Origin: Dysgonomonas sp. 521
Lineage (GTDB): Bacteria; Bacteroidota; Bacteroidia; Bacteroidales; Dysgonomonadaceae
Assembly (NCBI RefSeq): GCF_010501055.1
Contig: NZ_QVMO01000008.1
Span: 99,513 to 163,512, forward strand
DNA length: 64,000 nucleotides
Direction: 5' to 3'
This document shows positions 46,193 through 55,533 of this stretch, piece by piece (positions within the stretch are counted from its first letter, which is position 1; each line of letters begins with the position of its first letter). Made by a program: the position numbers and the translations under genes. Below the pieces are notes generated by a model. That model was given only the letters and a program-made list of their open reading frames with translations. It had not been told where the DNA came from and searched no databases.

Positions 46193-47487
46193 TGTCCGGT
46201 TATAAATCAAACAGTTTCAACTGTTTATCGTCACCAGGACTTATTGATTTGTAATTATTTTTTGTAAACAGTTCATCTATAGGCACTTTTTCAAAAAGAG
46301 TAAGACTGAAGATCTGTAATAAAGTGTAGAGCGAATGCTCCAAACCTAGTCTTTTCTTTGCGATAGCCACAAGCAGGTATGTGCAAACAGCTGTCCAGAT
46401 CTGACAACATACCGCATTGTAGCTTGTGCCATAAAATGTTTTAATACGAAGGTGCTGCTTTATCCATTTGAAAAACAGCTCAACCTTCCAGCGTTCTTTG
46501 TATAACTGAGTTATAAGCAAGGCGTCTAACTCAAAGTTATTCGTCAGAAAGATGTAAGTGTTAGAAGTCTCTTCATCAATAAACTTTATCCTTCGGATTA
46601 ACTGGGGATAATCTTTCTTTGAATAGTGACTTTTAAACCTTACAGATTGATCACATCTGAGCCCGGTAGATTTATCTACAGACCGGCTATATACTCTGAT
46701 CATGGCTGTGTTACTTTTCGCCCGGGTAATAAAAAATGCCCCTTTTTGATCCATGTTATATAGCCTGTCCAAATCCAGATAGCCTCTATCCATTACATAG
46801 ATAGCACCGGGTTCAATCGTGATATGGTCCAGTATGTTGACATCATGCACACTTCCGTCTGTTATCTCTATAAAAGTCGGAATAGAACCTCGCAGGTCTA
46901 ACAATACGTGAGCCTTTACGGCTCCTTTGGCCTTGCGAAACCTGGCCCACGGAAACAAGGATAGGCATAAGTCTATTGTTGTACTATCCAAGGCGTAAGC
47001 CATATTGTCAACATCAAGCAAAAAATCATTGTCTGTTTTATACAGTTTTCGTGCTTCTATTATCAGCACTTGTGCGAAATCTGCATAAATCCGCCAATCG
47101 CGATTTTCATTAGCCTCTGCTAATGTAGATTTAGAAACCGCCCGTTTTATGCCGCTATGGTATAATTTATTGGATAGCGCTTTCAAGCAGGCTTCGATAT
47201 CTCTCAAACTTTCTCTGTAGGTGAGCTGGGCAAAGCTCATTACATAGAAATGTTCGCGACAAGTAAAGGTTCTTACTTTGTAATTGCCTTTATATTTTGT
47301 TACACATTTATTAAACTCATAGTCCGGAAGAAATGACATCAATTGAGCAAACACGGTTTTTCCTACGTTCATACTTTTGCGCTTTTAACGCAAAGATGAG
47401 AAAATTCAAATCGAAAAATCAAAGAACGTGCTCACTCCCCTTTATCCATAAGGGTTTTAACGATGTCAATATTTTCTAAACCGGACA
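46193..47487. mobile_element. Insertion sequence, IS4-like, about 1295 bp
   Basis: The ends are TGTCCGGTT (46193-46201) and AACCGGACA (47479-47487, apart from one base), with CTAG directly repeated on both sides (46189-46192 and 47488-47491). Beyond that the flanks ATTATCA and TGATAAT are also inverted copies. Either the element entered a palindrome ATTATCACTAGTGATAAT with a 4-bp duplication, or the terminal repeats are longer (about 20 bp, ATTATCACTAGTGTCCGGTT). One intact transposase gene fills it. Confidence 0.85.
46200..47372 (-). CDS. IS4-family transposase (DDE)
   Basis: A 390-residue transposase with an N-terminal DUF4372-like domain (about residues 5-75, MSFLPDYEFNKCVTKYKGN) and a DDE_Tnp_1 catalytic core. 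D1 lies in YALDSTTIDLCLSLFPWA (about 127-144), D2 in IYVMDRGYLDLDRLY (about 191-205), and E in the YREK-type signature YKERWKVELFFKWIKQHL (about 292-309). It is apparently intact, and the stop lies near the left end of the element. It moves the IS by cut-and-paste. Confidence 0.93.
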   Translation of the reverse strand: MNVGKTVFAQLMSFLPDYEFNKCVTKYKGNYKVRTFTCREHFYVMSFAQLTYRESLRDIEACLKALSNKLYHSGIKRAVSKSTLAEANENRDWRIYADFAQVLIIEARKLYKTDNDFLLDVDNMAYALDSTTIDLCLSLFPWARFRKAKGAVKAHVLLDLRGSIPTFIEITDGSVHDVNILDHITIEPGAIYVMDRGYLDLDRLYNMDQKGAFFITRAKSNTAMIRVYSRSVDKSTGLRCDQSVRFKSHYSKKDYPQLIRRIKFIDEETSNTYIFLTNNFELDALLITQLYKERWKVELFFKWIKQHLRIKTFYGTSYNAVCCQIWTAVCTYLLVAIAKKRLGLEHSLYTLLQIFSLTLFEKVPIDELFTKNNYKSISPGDDKQLKLFDL

Positions 47488-47515
47488 CTAGTGATAATAT
47501 TTAAAACTATAAAAG

Positions 47516-47587
47516 ATGATATGTATATTAGTTGCCTGTATTATTGCACTGACAGTCAGTCTGTATGAATTGATAATTTTAACCTAG
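47516..47587 (+). CDS. Possible 23-residue hydrophobic micropeptide upstream of the flotillin gene
   Basis: The ORF encodes a peptide starting MICILVACIIALTVSLYELI and ending ILT, almost entirely hydrophobic and long enough for one membrane helix. It begins 24 bp after the IS flank and ends 50 bp before the flotillin ATG. No strong ribosome-binding site is seen, as is usual in Bacteroidota. A chance ORF is a real alternative; the hydrophobic bias and position next to a membrane scaffold gene are the only support. Confidence 0.3.
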   Translation: MICILVACIIALTVSLYELIILT

Positions 47588-47637
47588 ACGAGAACATATT
47601 ATTAAATAAATTAACACTAATATAAAACTAAATTACT

Positions 47638-49860
47638 ATGGAACAAATAATCATTATCATTGCAGGAGCCGTAATTTTTATCGGACTGGTAATTGTAGGC
47701 TTACTTGCATCATTTTACAAAAAGATTCCTCAGGGAAAAGCGATTGTGCGCACAGGTGTCGGAGGCTCACATGTCGCATTCAATAAGGGAATGTATGTTA
47801 TTCCGGTATTCCACAAAATGGAAATTATGGATATCTCTCTGAAAAAGGTGCAGATAGAGCGAATGGAGCATGACGGATTGATATGTAAAGACAATATCCG
47901 TGCCGATATTAAGGTAGCCTTCTTCGTAAGGGTAAACAAGTCGGTAAACGATGTTATCAACGTAGCTCAATCTATTGGCTGCGAGCGTGCCAGCGACATC
48001 TCAACATTGAAGGATATCTTTGAAGCCAAATTTTCGGAAGCATTGAAAACTGTAGGTAAGAAGTTTGACTTTATCGAACTGTACGAAGCCCGCCGTGAAT
48101 TCCGAGACGAGATTATTAATATCATCGGTACCGACCTCAATGGCTATGTACTCGACGACTGTGCCATCGACTATCTGGAACAGACAGAACTGAAATTCCT
48201 AAGCCCGGATAATATCCTCGACTCGGAAGGTATAAAGAAGATCACTGACCTGACAGCAGCACAGAATATCAAAGCCAATCTTATCCGCAGGGAAGAAGAG
48301 AAGGTGATTAAGAAACAAAACGTGGAAGCACGTGAGGCTATCCTTGAACTGGAAAGGCAATTGGCAGAAAAAGAAGAAAAGCAAAGACGAGAAATTGATA
48401 ATGTAAAGGCGCGTGAAGAAGCCGAAATTCAGAAAGTACGCGAAGAAGAACGCCTGAAATCTGAAACCGTAAGAATCAGTACCGAAGAAAGTCTTGCTGT
48501 ACAGGAAGAAAACAAGCTTCGCCAGATTATCATTGCTGAGAAGAATAAACAACGCACCGAGGCCGTTGAAGCAGAACGCGTAGAAAAAGACCGTTCGCTG
48601 GAACAAACAGAGCGCGAGCGTATTGTTACACTGGCCCAGATTGATAAAGAACGTGTAATTGAGATTGAAAAGAAAAATATTCAGGATGTAATCAAAGAGC
48701 GTGTACAACTGGAGAAAGGTGTTGTGGAAGAACAACAAAATATGAGAGATATTGAAGCTTTCAGAACTGTTGACCGTCAGAAACAGGTGGGTATAACTAC
48801 AGCAGCACAGGAAGCAGAACAACGCTTAATAGAAACAGTAAAAGCTGCTGAGGCGAAAAAACTGGCTGCCGAACAGAAAGCAAAAGAGTTACTGATAGAT
48901 GCAGAAGCACAAAAAGAAGCATCTGCCAAACAAGCAGAAGCCCGCAAGATATTAGCGGATGCCAAAGCTCGCGAAGATGCAACTTATGGACTGGCAGAAG
49001 CAGAAGTGATCAAAGCCAAAGCAGAAGCACTCGAATTGCAGGGAACTACAGAGGCTGTTGTTATTGAGAAGAAAGCCAAAGCAGAAGCCGTTGGTATCGA
49101 AGCCAAAGCAGAAGCTAAGAAGAAAGAAGGTCTTGTAGAGGCAGAAGTTACTAAAGAAAAAGCATTGGCATCGGCTACCGGAGAAGCCAGTATTATAGAA
49201 AAAACTTCGCTGGCAGAAGCCAAAGCAATAGAAGCTAAAGCTAAAGCGGAAGCAAGTGGTATCGAAGCTAAAGCAGATGCGAAGAAGAAAGAAGGATTGA
49301 TGGAAGCCGAAGTGACCAAAGAAAAAGCATTGGCGGAAGCAACCGGAATAGAAGAAAAAGCTGCTGCAATGAAGAAACTCGACGGAGTGGGTAAAGAGCA
49401 CGAAGAATTTAAACTCTCCCTACAGAAAGAGAAGGAGGTGGAACTGGCTCAAATCAGCATACAGAAAGACATTGCGGATGCACAGGCTCTTGTATTATCC
49501 GAAGCGCTTAAGAATGCTGACATCGACATCGTGGGCGGTGAAACAATGTTCTTCGACAATATCGTTAAACAGATATCCAATGCCAAAGGCTTTGACCGCT
49601 TAGTGAACGAAAGCGAAAACGCTACCCAGATTAAGAAAGCCCTCTTGGGAGACGGAAAGTCGGAAGGAGATTTATTGGAACGCATCAGGTACTATGCTAA
49701 GATGACCGGTATCTCTACCGAAGATGTGAAAAATCTGAGCATTGCCGCCCTAATCCTGAAAATGCAGGGACAAGTAACCAGCGATGAGGATAAAGGATTC
49801 CTGAGCAACTTGCTTAGCATGGCAAAATCGATGGGTATATCCAATAAGAAACTGAAATAA
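47638..49860 (+). CDS. Flotillin-like SPFH-domain protein with a long Lys/Glu/Ala coiled coil
   Basis: A 740-residue membrane scaffold protein. One N-terminal helix (about residues 4-26, IIIAGAVIFIGLVIVGLLASFY) is followed by the SPFH/band-7 domain (about 30-210). A very long alanine/glutamate/lysine-rich coiled coil (about 215-610) contains an internal duplication: the stretch around KAEAVGIEAKAEAKKKEG (about 478) recurs around KAEASGIEAKADAKKKEG (about 532). The C-terminal part (about 630-740) is globular. It is 104 bp upstream of a giant AAA+ ATPase on the same strand, the only other large gene before the terminator at 54833. Confidence 0.85.
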   Translation: MEQIIIIIAGAVIFIGLVIVGLLASFYKKIPQGKAIVRTGVGGSHVAFNKGMYVIPVFHKMEIMDISLKKVQIERMEHDGLICKDNIRADIKVAFFVRVNKSVNDVINVAQSIGCERASDISTLKDIFEAKFSEALKTVGKKFDFIELYEARREFRDEIINIIGTDLNGYVLDDCAIDYLEQTELKFLSPDNILDSEGIKKITDLTAAQNIKANLIRREEEKVIKKQNVEAREAILELERQLAEKEEKQRREIDNVKAREEAEIQKVREEERLKSETVRISTEESLAVQEENKLRQIIIAEKNKQRTEAVEAERVEKDRSLEQTERERIVTLAQIDKERVIEIEKKNIQDVIKERVQLEKGVVEEQQNMRDIEAFRTVDRQKQVGITTAAQEAEQRLIETVKAAEAKKLAAEQKAKELLIDAEAQKEASAKQAEARKILADAKAREDATYGLAEAEVIKAKAEALELQGTTEAVVIEKKAKAEAVGIEAKAEAKKKEGLVEAEVTKEKALASATGEASIIEKTSLAEAKAIEAKAKAEASGIEAKADAKKKEGLMEAEVTKEKALAEATGIEEKAAAMKKLDGVGKEHEEFKLSLQKEKEVELAQISIQKDIADAQALVLSEALKNADIDIVGGETMFFDNIVKQISNAKGFDRLVNESENATQIKKALLGDGKSEGDLLERIRYYAKMTGISTEDVKNLSIAALILKMQGQVTSDEDKGFLSNLLSMAKSMGISNKKLK

Positions 49861-49964
49861 GTCAATTTAAAGATTCAATGATTTAAAGATAAATGACTTA
49901 TAATTAGCAATTTTTAAATCATTGAACTTTAACCCTTAAACTTTAAACCCTAATCTTAACCAAT

Positions 49965-52900
49965 ATGCAAGATTTGGATAAAAATAAAACTGTTGAAACG
50001 TTGGAAGCCGGTACTTATGAAATCATAAGAAAACGCCTCCAGACCCAGAAAGATGTCCTCACCGACCGCCTTAATTCATTGAATGGGGCGAGAAAAGACG
50101 TCTTCACTTCAACAGACTTTTCCCTTATAGCAAACCAACGCATAAATACGGAGAACAATTGTGTCTCACGCGGTATCCTAGCACTGGGCAACCTGTGTAT
50201 CTTCGGTTATAATGTCCATTTCGGATTGCGGTCGGATATACAGCTTAGCGATGTTTTCAGTATTTATCTGTTCGAAAATAATCAATTTACCCCTCAGACA
50301 CTTGAACTGATAGAAGACCCCAACTTTATCACTGATTACAAAAACCTTTACAAATACTACAGGGACTCTATATTTTCCAAGTTCAGGAGAACGGAGAATT
50401 ATCTCTATATGGTTTTCCAGACCAGCAAAAATATAGATGACCTCAAAGCCTTCAAGTGGTTGATAAAAGGGAATAAACTTATATATCAGGACGACAGAAG
50501 TATTCATGAGGTCGTAAAAGCACCACAACACGAATTCAAATGGATTAAAACCACATTGGAAGACCGTCGCCTGGGTGTTCATCCGCATGTGTCTATCCTC
50601 GATAAAGTGTTTATCGAAGCCATTGGCGGTGATATCACATTCAAGGTAGAAGACAATACAGATACAGGTAAAGGTATTTATTCCGAAAAGGTAGAAAACA
50701 AAGACCAGCAACTTGATGATGCAGAATACTATTATGCCGACCTTGGTAATCTTATTTTGGTGCGCATAAAACCTTATCAGGAAGATTATAGGACATTTGT
50801 ATTTAATACCCGTACCAAAGAGGTACATAATATAAAGATGCTGAATGATGCCGGCATTTTGTTACCTGATAATCATGGTGTTATTTTCCCGAATGGATAT
50901 TATTTGCAAAATGGTGAATATAAAATATTTGATAGCGAACTCAATAACCTTGAGTTTTTCCGCAAGGTAATTTCCCCCAATGGAGAAGACTTCCTGTATA
51001 TATTCTACCAAAACGAGCGCAATACTTATGTGCTGATGTCGTACAACATCATCAGGCAACAGGTAGAGACTCCGATTATTTGCAATGGCCATACACTATT
51101 CCATGATGGAACATTGATATTCTTCCGTTCCGAACTGGAGGCTACACGCCACCATCAGGTACAGATATGGCAAACACCATATTCACACAGGCTGATAGAG
51201 AATTACGAGAAGCGTGACAATATTCTGTACAAGATAGGAAACAAGGATATTGTAAAGGCTATGGCCGAATGTCAGGATGTAATTTACCTGATTAATAAGG
51301 AAGATACCTACGAAGGCCTTTACGAAGATATTCTAAAGAAATCGAACGATATCATCGATGCCTACTTTTGGGTATCCGACCAGGCCACTTATCAACTATC
51401 GGAGCCTTTATCCCAGATTAAAGAAATTGCCAATACGGCGATTGATGAATTTGAAAAAGTAAAAGCTCAGAAAAAGCATTCTGCAGAATTATTAGAAGAG
51501 GCTACAAATAAGGTAGAAGCTCTTCTGTTTTCTATCAAGAATGCGAAATTCGATTCATTAGAAAAGTTAGTAAAACTTTTGGCTGATACCCGCAGGATGC
51601 AGGGAGAAGTCATTGAATTGAATAATCAGAAATATATTGATGCAGAGCAAATAAACGAGCTGAAAGAAACTCTGATTGCCACAGGCAACAAGCTTTCGGA
51701 CAAGACTGTCGAATTCCTGTTGAGAGACGAAGCCCTGATTCCGTATGAAAATATGGTAACAGAGCAAAAACAGGAAGTAGAGAAAGTACAGAAAGTCATT
51801 GATGCCAATAAGATAGAGGACAACTGTAAACTGATTTCGTCAGAACTGGAATTGTTGATTGACATCCTCAATAGCCTGAAAATTGATGATACAACACAGA
51901 CAACGAAGATTATTGAAAAAATCTCTTTGATTTTTGCATCACTGAACGAAGTAAGGGCATTGTTAAAGAAAAAGATCGATTCTCTGAAAAGCAAGGAAGC
52001 CTCTGCCGAGTTCAGGGCACAATTAACATTGCTGGAACAAAGTATTGTCAACTATCTGGAACTGGCGACCTCCCCTGAAAAAAGTGATGAATATTTTACA
52101 AAGGTAAGTGTTCAGATAGAAGAACTGGAAAGTAAGTTTGCTGACTTCGACGATTTTATTTTGGTCATATCTGATAAAAGAAATGAAGTTGTAAAAGTAT
52201 TCGATAGCCGTAAGGCACAATTGATAGAGCAGATTAACAGGCGTACTTCCTCATTAGAGCAGATTGGGCTTCGTGTATTGAAGAATGTGGAGAATAAGGC
52301 GCAGTCATTCAAATCGAAAGAAGAGATACAGGCGTTTTATTCGGCAGACCTGATGGTAGACAAAGTGCGCAAGCTGGCTGACGATTTACGGGAGCTTGGA
52401 GATGTGTCGAAAGCTGAAAACCTTGAAAACAGCCTGAAAACATCGTTAGAGGATGCTTTGCGTATTCTGAAAGATAAGACGGAGTTGTTCGTTGACGGCG
52501 AGAATATTATAGCGCTCGGCAACCATAAATTTGCAGTCAACAAGCAGTCTATGGACTTAACGGTAGTCAGGCGCGAAGATAAGTTGCTTTATCACCTGAC
52601 CGGGACGAACTTCTACCACGAACTGAGGGACGGTGATATTATCCGTTACCGTGATATCTGGGAGCAGGAGGTTGTCTCCGAAAACAGGAATGTTTACCGT
52701 GCGGAGTATCTGGCTTATCAGGCATTTGAAGAAAGTTTGAAAAACAAAAATTTCAATATTCAGGAATTTATTTCCCGGAAAGTAGATCAAAGTTACTCGG
52801 AGTCTTATCTGAAAGGTGTGCATGATTTTGATGCGATCAAGATTTACGAAAGTTTGGTTGCTATACATACACAACTCGGACTCTTGTCATTCCGCCCTCA

Positions 52901-54812
52901 GGAGCGTGTTGCGGCACAATTGTTCTGGCACAGTGTAGATAAAGAAGACAAAAAGCTGCTGAACGGGCTCATTGTTTCAGCAAATAATGTATTGAAAGCA
53001 TTTCCGGCTTCTAAAAACTATCAGTATGTGCTCAAGCAGATACAGGAAATGTTTGAAAAATGGAATACCCGTTTCCACTTCTCAAGTATGCAGCCGGAAC
53101 AAATTGCTATGTACCTGTTTTGTGAATTTGCCGAGAATCCGGAGTTTACTATCAGTGAACAATCGGTAGAACTGGAAAAGGAGTTTAAAGCTTATCTGAA
53201 AAAACAGAAGTTAGCCGACAGCTTCAATACCGATTTGGCAGAGGAATCGTTCAGCATGGTGGAACGTTTCTATCTGGTACGCAACTGGCTGGAATCGTTC
53301 ATCGACTTATCCGATAAATATACTAAGTATAAAAAATATGTCGGCGAAACTTCGTGTATGTTACTGCTGCATGACCATAAATTTGAAATGAGGTCTAGCT
53401 CCGATATCATAGAGATTACCGACCTGAGGGGAAGTCATTCGGTTATTGTAAACAATGTGTATGAGATAGATTATCATGAATTTATTCAGAAACTGGCATG
53501 CTTTGCAAACGAAAGTGTTCCTACATTCAATGAATTTACAAAACTGAAAGAAGAACTGATACAATCATTCAAGAAATCATTGAAAATAAATGAACTGAAG
53601 CCTCGTGTGCTAACATCGTTTGTCCGCAATAAACTGATAAATGAGACTTATCTGCCACTGATAGGAGCCAATCTGGCAAAACAACTTGGTGTTGCCGGAG
53701 ATAACAAACGCACCGCGCGTATGGGTATGCTTTTGCTAATCTCGCCTCCGGGATATGGAAAGACTACATTGATGGAATATCTGGCAAATATTATGGGACT
53801 GAATTTTGTGAAGATAAACGGGCCTACCATTGGACATTCCATTACTTCTATCGACCCGGCAGAAGCCAAAACATCCGGTGCGCGGGAAGAATTGAAGAAG
53901 ATAAACCTGTCTTTCGAAATGGCTGACAATGTAATGTTATATCTTGACGATATTCAGCATTGTAGTTCAGAGTTCTTGCAGAAATTTATATCTCTGGCAG
54001 ACGGACAGCGTAAGATGGATGGTATCTTCGAAGGTGAAAGTAAAACCTATGACCTGCGCGGAAAACGCTTCTGTGTAATAATGGCCGGAAATCCTTATAC
54101 CGAGAGCGGAGAGAAATTCCAGATACCCGATATGTTGGCCAACCGTGCCGATGTATACAATCTGGGAGATGTGATTGGTGGTTCGGATACTTTGTTTAAA
54201 CTGAGTTTGCTGGAAAATGCAATCGTAGAAAATCCTTATCTGCAAAAGGTAGCGAGTAAAAGCTTTACGGATTTTTACAATCTGGTAGATTATATAGAGT
54301 CGAAAAGTGAAATGATGCCCGACCTCGAAGGCAACCATACCCAGCAGGACGTGGACGATTTTATTGCAGTGGTTAAGAATAGCTTGTCGGTCAGGGACGT
54401 GGTACTCAAAGTCAATCAGAATTATATACTGAGTGCGGCTATGCAAGACGCATACCGGGTAGAACCTCCATTCAAACTGCAAGGCTCTTACAGGGATATG
54501 AACAAGCTGGTGAGCCAGATAGTACCACTGATGAACAAACAGGAGATTAGCGAACTGATTCTCACACATTACGAAAGCGAATCGCAGACCCTGACGTCTG
54601 ATAGCGAGGCAAATATCCTGAAACTGAAAGAGATTGCCAATCTATTGACGGCTGATGAGCATATCCGCTGGGAGCATATCAAGGATATCTTCAATAAGAA
54701 CAATAAGTTTGCAGGTATCGACCAGAGCAACCAGACGGGACAGGTACTAGCTCAACTGGCAGAATTCAACAATAATCTGGAAGGTATAAAGAAAGCGATA
54801 ACGAAAAAATAG
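49965..54812 (+). CDS. Giant AAA+ ATPase with DUF3686-type N-terminal region
   Basis: A 1615-residue cytoplasmic protein. The first 430 residues or so resemble the DUF3686 region of proteins annotated DNA repair ATPase. A long helical/coiled-coil middle (about 480-850) and a second globular region (about 860-1220) follow. A C-terminal AAA+ module completes it: Walker A SPPGYGKTT (about 1259-1267), Walker B MLYLDDIQH (about 1325-1333), sensor 1 VIMAGNPY, and NRADVY, where the Arg may act in trans. The module is closest to MoxR-like AAA+ proteins. The DNA-repair label is inherited and not supported by any nuclease or helicase motif here. The spacer before it is a 104-bp AT-rich stretch of TTTAAA-like repeats. 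Confidence 0.85.
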   Translation: MQDLDKNKTVETLEAGTYEIIRKRLQTQKDVLTDRLNSLNGARKDVFTSTDFSLIANQRINTENNCVSRGILALGNLCIFGYNVHFGLRSDIQLSDVFSIYLFENNQFTPQTLELIEDPNFITDYKNLYKYYRDSIFSKFRRTENYLYMVFQTSKNIDDLKAFKWLIKGNKLIYQDDRSIHEVVKAPQHEFKWIKTTLEDRRLGVHPHVSILDKVFIEAIGGDITFKVEDNTDTGKGIYSEKVENKDQQLDDAEYYYADLGNLILVRIKPYQEDYRTFVFNTRTKEVHNIKMLNDAGILLPDNHGVIFPNGYYLQNGEYKIFDSELNNLEFFRKVISPNGEDFLYIFYQNERNTYVLMSYNIIRQQVETPIICNGHTLFHDGTLIFFRSELEATRHHQVQIWQTPYSHRLIENYEKRDNILYKIGNKDIVKAMAECQDVIYLINKEDTYEGLYEDILKKSNDIIDAYFWVSDQATYQLSEPLSQIKEIANTAIDEFEKVKAQKKHSAELLEEATNKVEALLFSIKNAKFDSLEKLVKLLADTRRMQGEVIELNNQKYIDAEQINELKETLIATGNKLSDKTVEFLLRDEALIPYENMVTEQKQEVEKVQKVIDANKIEDNCKLISSELELLIDILNSLKIDDTTQTTKIIEKISLIFASLNEVRALLKKKIDSLKSKEASAEFRAQLTLLEQSIVNYLELATSPEKSDEYFTKVSVQIEELESKFADFDDFILVISDKRNEVVKVFDSRKAQLIEQINRRTSSLEQIGLRVLKNVENKAQSFKSKEEIQAFYSADLMVDKVRKLADDLRELGDVSKAENLENSLKTSLEDALRILKDKTELFVDGENIIALGNHKFAVNKQSMDLTVVRREDKLLYHLTGTNFYHELRDGDIIRYRDIWEQEVVSENRNVYRAEYLAYQAFEESLKNKNFNIQEFISRKVDQSYSESYLKGVHDFDAIKIYESLVAIHTQLGLLSFRPQERVAAQLFWHSVDKEDKKLLNGLIVSANNVLKAFPASKNYQYVLKQIQEMFEKWNTRFHFSSMQPEQIAMYLFCEFAENPEFTISEQSVELEKEFKAYLKKQKLADSFNTDLAEESFSMVERFYLVRNWLESFIDLSDKYTKYKKYVGETSCMLLLHDHKFEMRSSSDIIEITDLRGSHSVIVNNVYEIDYHEFIQKLACFANESVPTFNEFTKLKEELIQSFKKSLKINELKPRVLTSFVRNKLINETYLPLIGANLAKQLGVAGDNKRTARMGMLLLISPPGYGKTTLMEYLANIMGLNFVKINGPTIGHSITSIDPAEAKTSGAREELKKINLSFEMADNVMLYLDDIQHCSSEFLQKFISLADGQRKMDGIFEGESKTYDLRGKRFCVIMAGNPYTESGEKFQIPDMLANRADVYNLGDVIGGSDTLFKLSLLENAIVENPYLQKVASKSFTDFYNLVDYIESKSEMMPDLEGNHTQQDVDDFIAVVKNSLSVRDVVLKVNQNYILSAAMQDAYRVEPPFKLQGSYRDMNKLVSQIVPLMNKQEISELILTHYESESQTLTSDSEANILKLKEIANLLTADEHIRWEHIKDIFNKNNKFAGIDQSNQTGQVLAQLAEFNNNLEGIKKAITKK

Positions 54813-54832
54813 TTTAGGGAGTGAATCAGGTG

Positions 54833-54865
54833 AAGAGTGTAGTTTTTTTAATCTACACTCTTTTG
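54833..54865 (+). terminator. Intrinsic terminator of the flotillin / AAA+ operon
   Basis: AAGAGTGTAG (54833-54842) pairs with CTACACTCTT (54853-54862) around a T-rich loop and is followed by TTG. It lies 20 bp after the ATPase stop, separating this operon from the lipoprotein gene. Confidence 0.85.
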
Positions 54866-54898
54866 TTTGATGTATGTATCTCAAATAAATTATCTTTA
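54866..54898 (+). promoter_or_regulatory. Promoter of the 54.9-kb lipoprotein gene
   Basis: TTTG (54866-54869), a 21-bp spacer and TATCTTTA (54891-54898, one mismatch to TAnnTTTG) lie directly after the terminator and 18 bp before the ATG. Confidence 0.6.
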
Positions 54899-54915
54899 CA
54901 TGCTAATAACATAAT

Positions 54916-55533
54916 ATGATGAAGCATCTATTGTTGTTTGTATGTGTCCTGTTTTTCTTTTCATGCAGTTCGGATGATGCCGAGTTTGTGAATGTAAGTT
55001 CCACAGCAGAAAAGTGGGTGCAGGATAATATTCTGCCTTGTTATAAGAAAGCCGCGATCAAGTATGATGTCCCCACCAATCAGTCACTAAGGCTGGCACT
55101 GAAAAATGACTGTTATGTCAAACAAAAATTTGAAGGGAATTTAGCTTTGGAGTATAAAGCTCGTTATAATCAGAGGACACTGGATTTATGGCAAAACTAT
55201 TATATTATAGGAAGCGAAATAAAGAATTTAACGTCAACCAACGATGCTATGGTGACCAATTTGTCTCGTCTAGCTTATATCAGGAACCAGAATATTGCTT
55301 TATCTATATGTTCTGATAAAGCCCTCAAAAGAGTTCAGGAAATAAGACCTTCTTTATTTTATATCTATCGTGTATATATCAGTCTGGATAAGAATGATTA
55401 TAATAGTATAGAATATAGTGAGATAGCCATTGATATTATACTGGATAATGAGATGAATATTCTGAATTCTGAGGCGGATTTGCCCCGTTCAACTGAAAAT
55501 GTACCTGTAGACCTCCCTGAAAAAGAAGAATGA
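54916..55533 (+). CDS. Putative lipoprotein of unknown function
   Basis: A 205-residue lipoprotein: signal peptide with lipobox FFFSC (Cys about residue 17), then SSDDAE, an acidic lipoprotein-export-like start common in Bacteroidota surface lipoproteins. I recognise no domain. Three more Cys are present (about residues 38, 67 and 132). It has its own promoter after the AAA+ terminator, so it is not clearly part of that operon. Its last 45 bp overlap the 3' end of the convergent DUF456 gene. Confidence 0.75.
   Translation: MMKHLLLFVCVLFFFSCSSDDAEFVNVSSTAEKWVQDNILPCYKKAAIKYDVPTNQSLRLALKNDCYVKQKFEGNLALEYKARYNQRTLDLWQNYYIIGSEIKNLTSTNDAMVTNLSRLAYIRNQNIALSICSDKALKRVQEIRPSLFYIYRVYISLDKNDYNSIEYSEIAIDIILDNEMNILNSEADLPRSTENVPVDLPEKEE

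Noticed and set aside
48199-49401. Long minus-strand open frames across the flotillin gene
   Set aside because: They mirror the Ala/Glu/Lys-rich coiled coil, giving Cys/Phe/Ser-rich nonsense proteins; the plus-strand frame has clear SPFH and coiled-coil signals.
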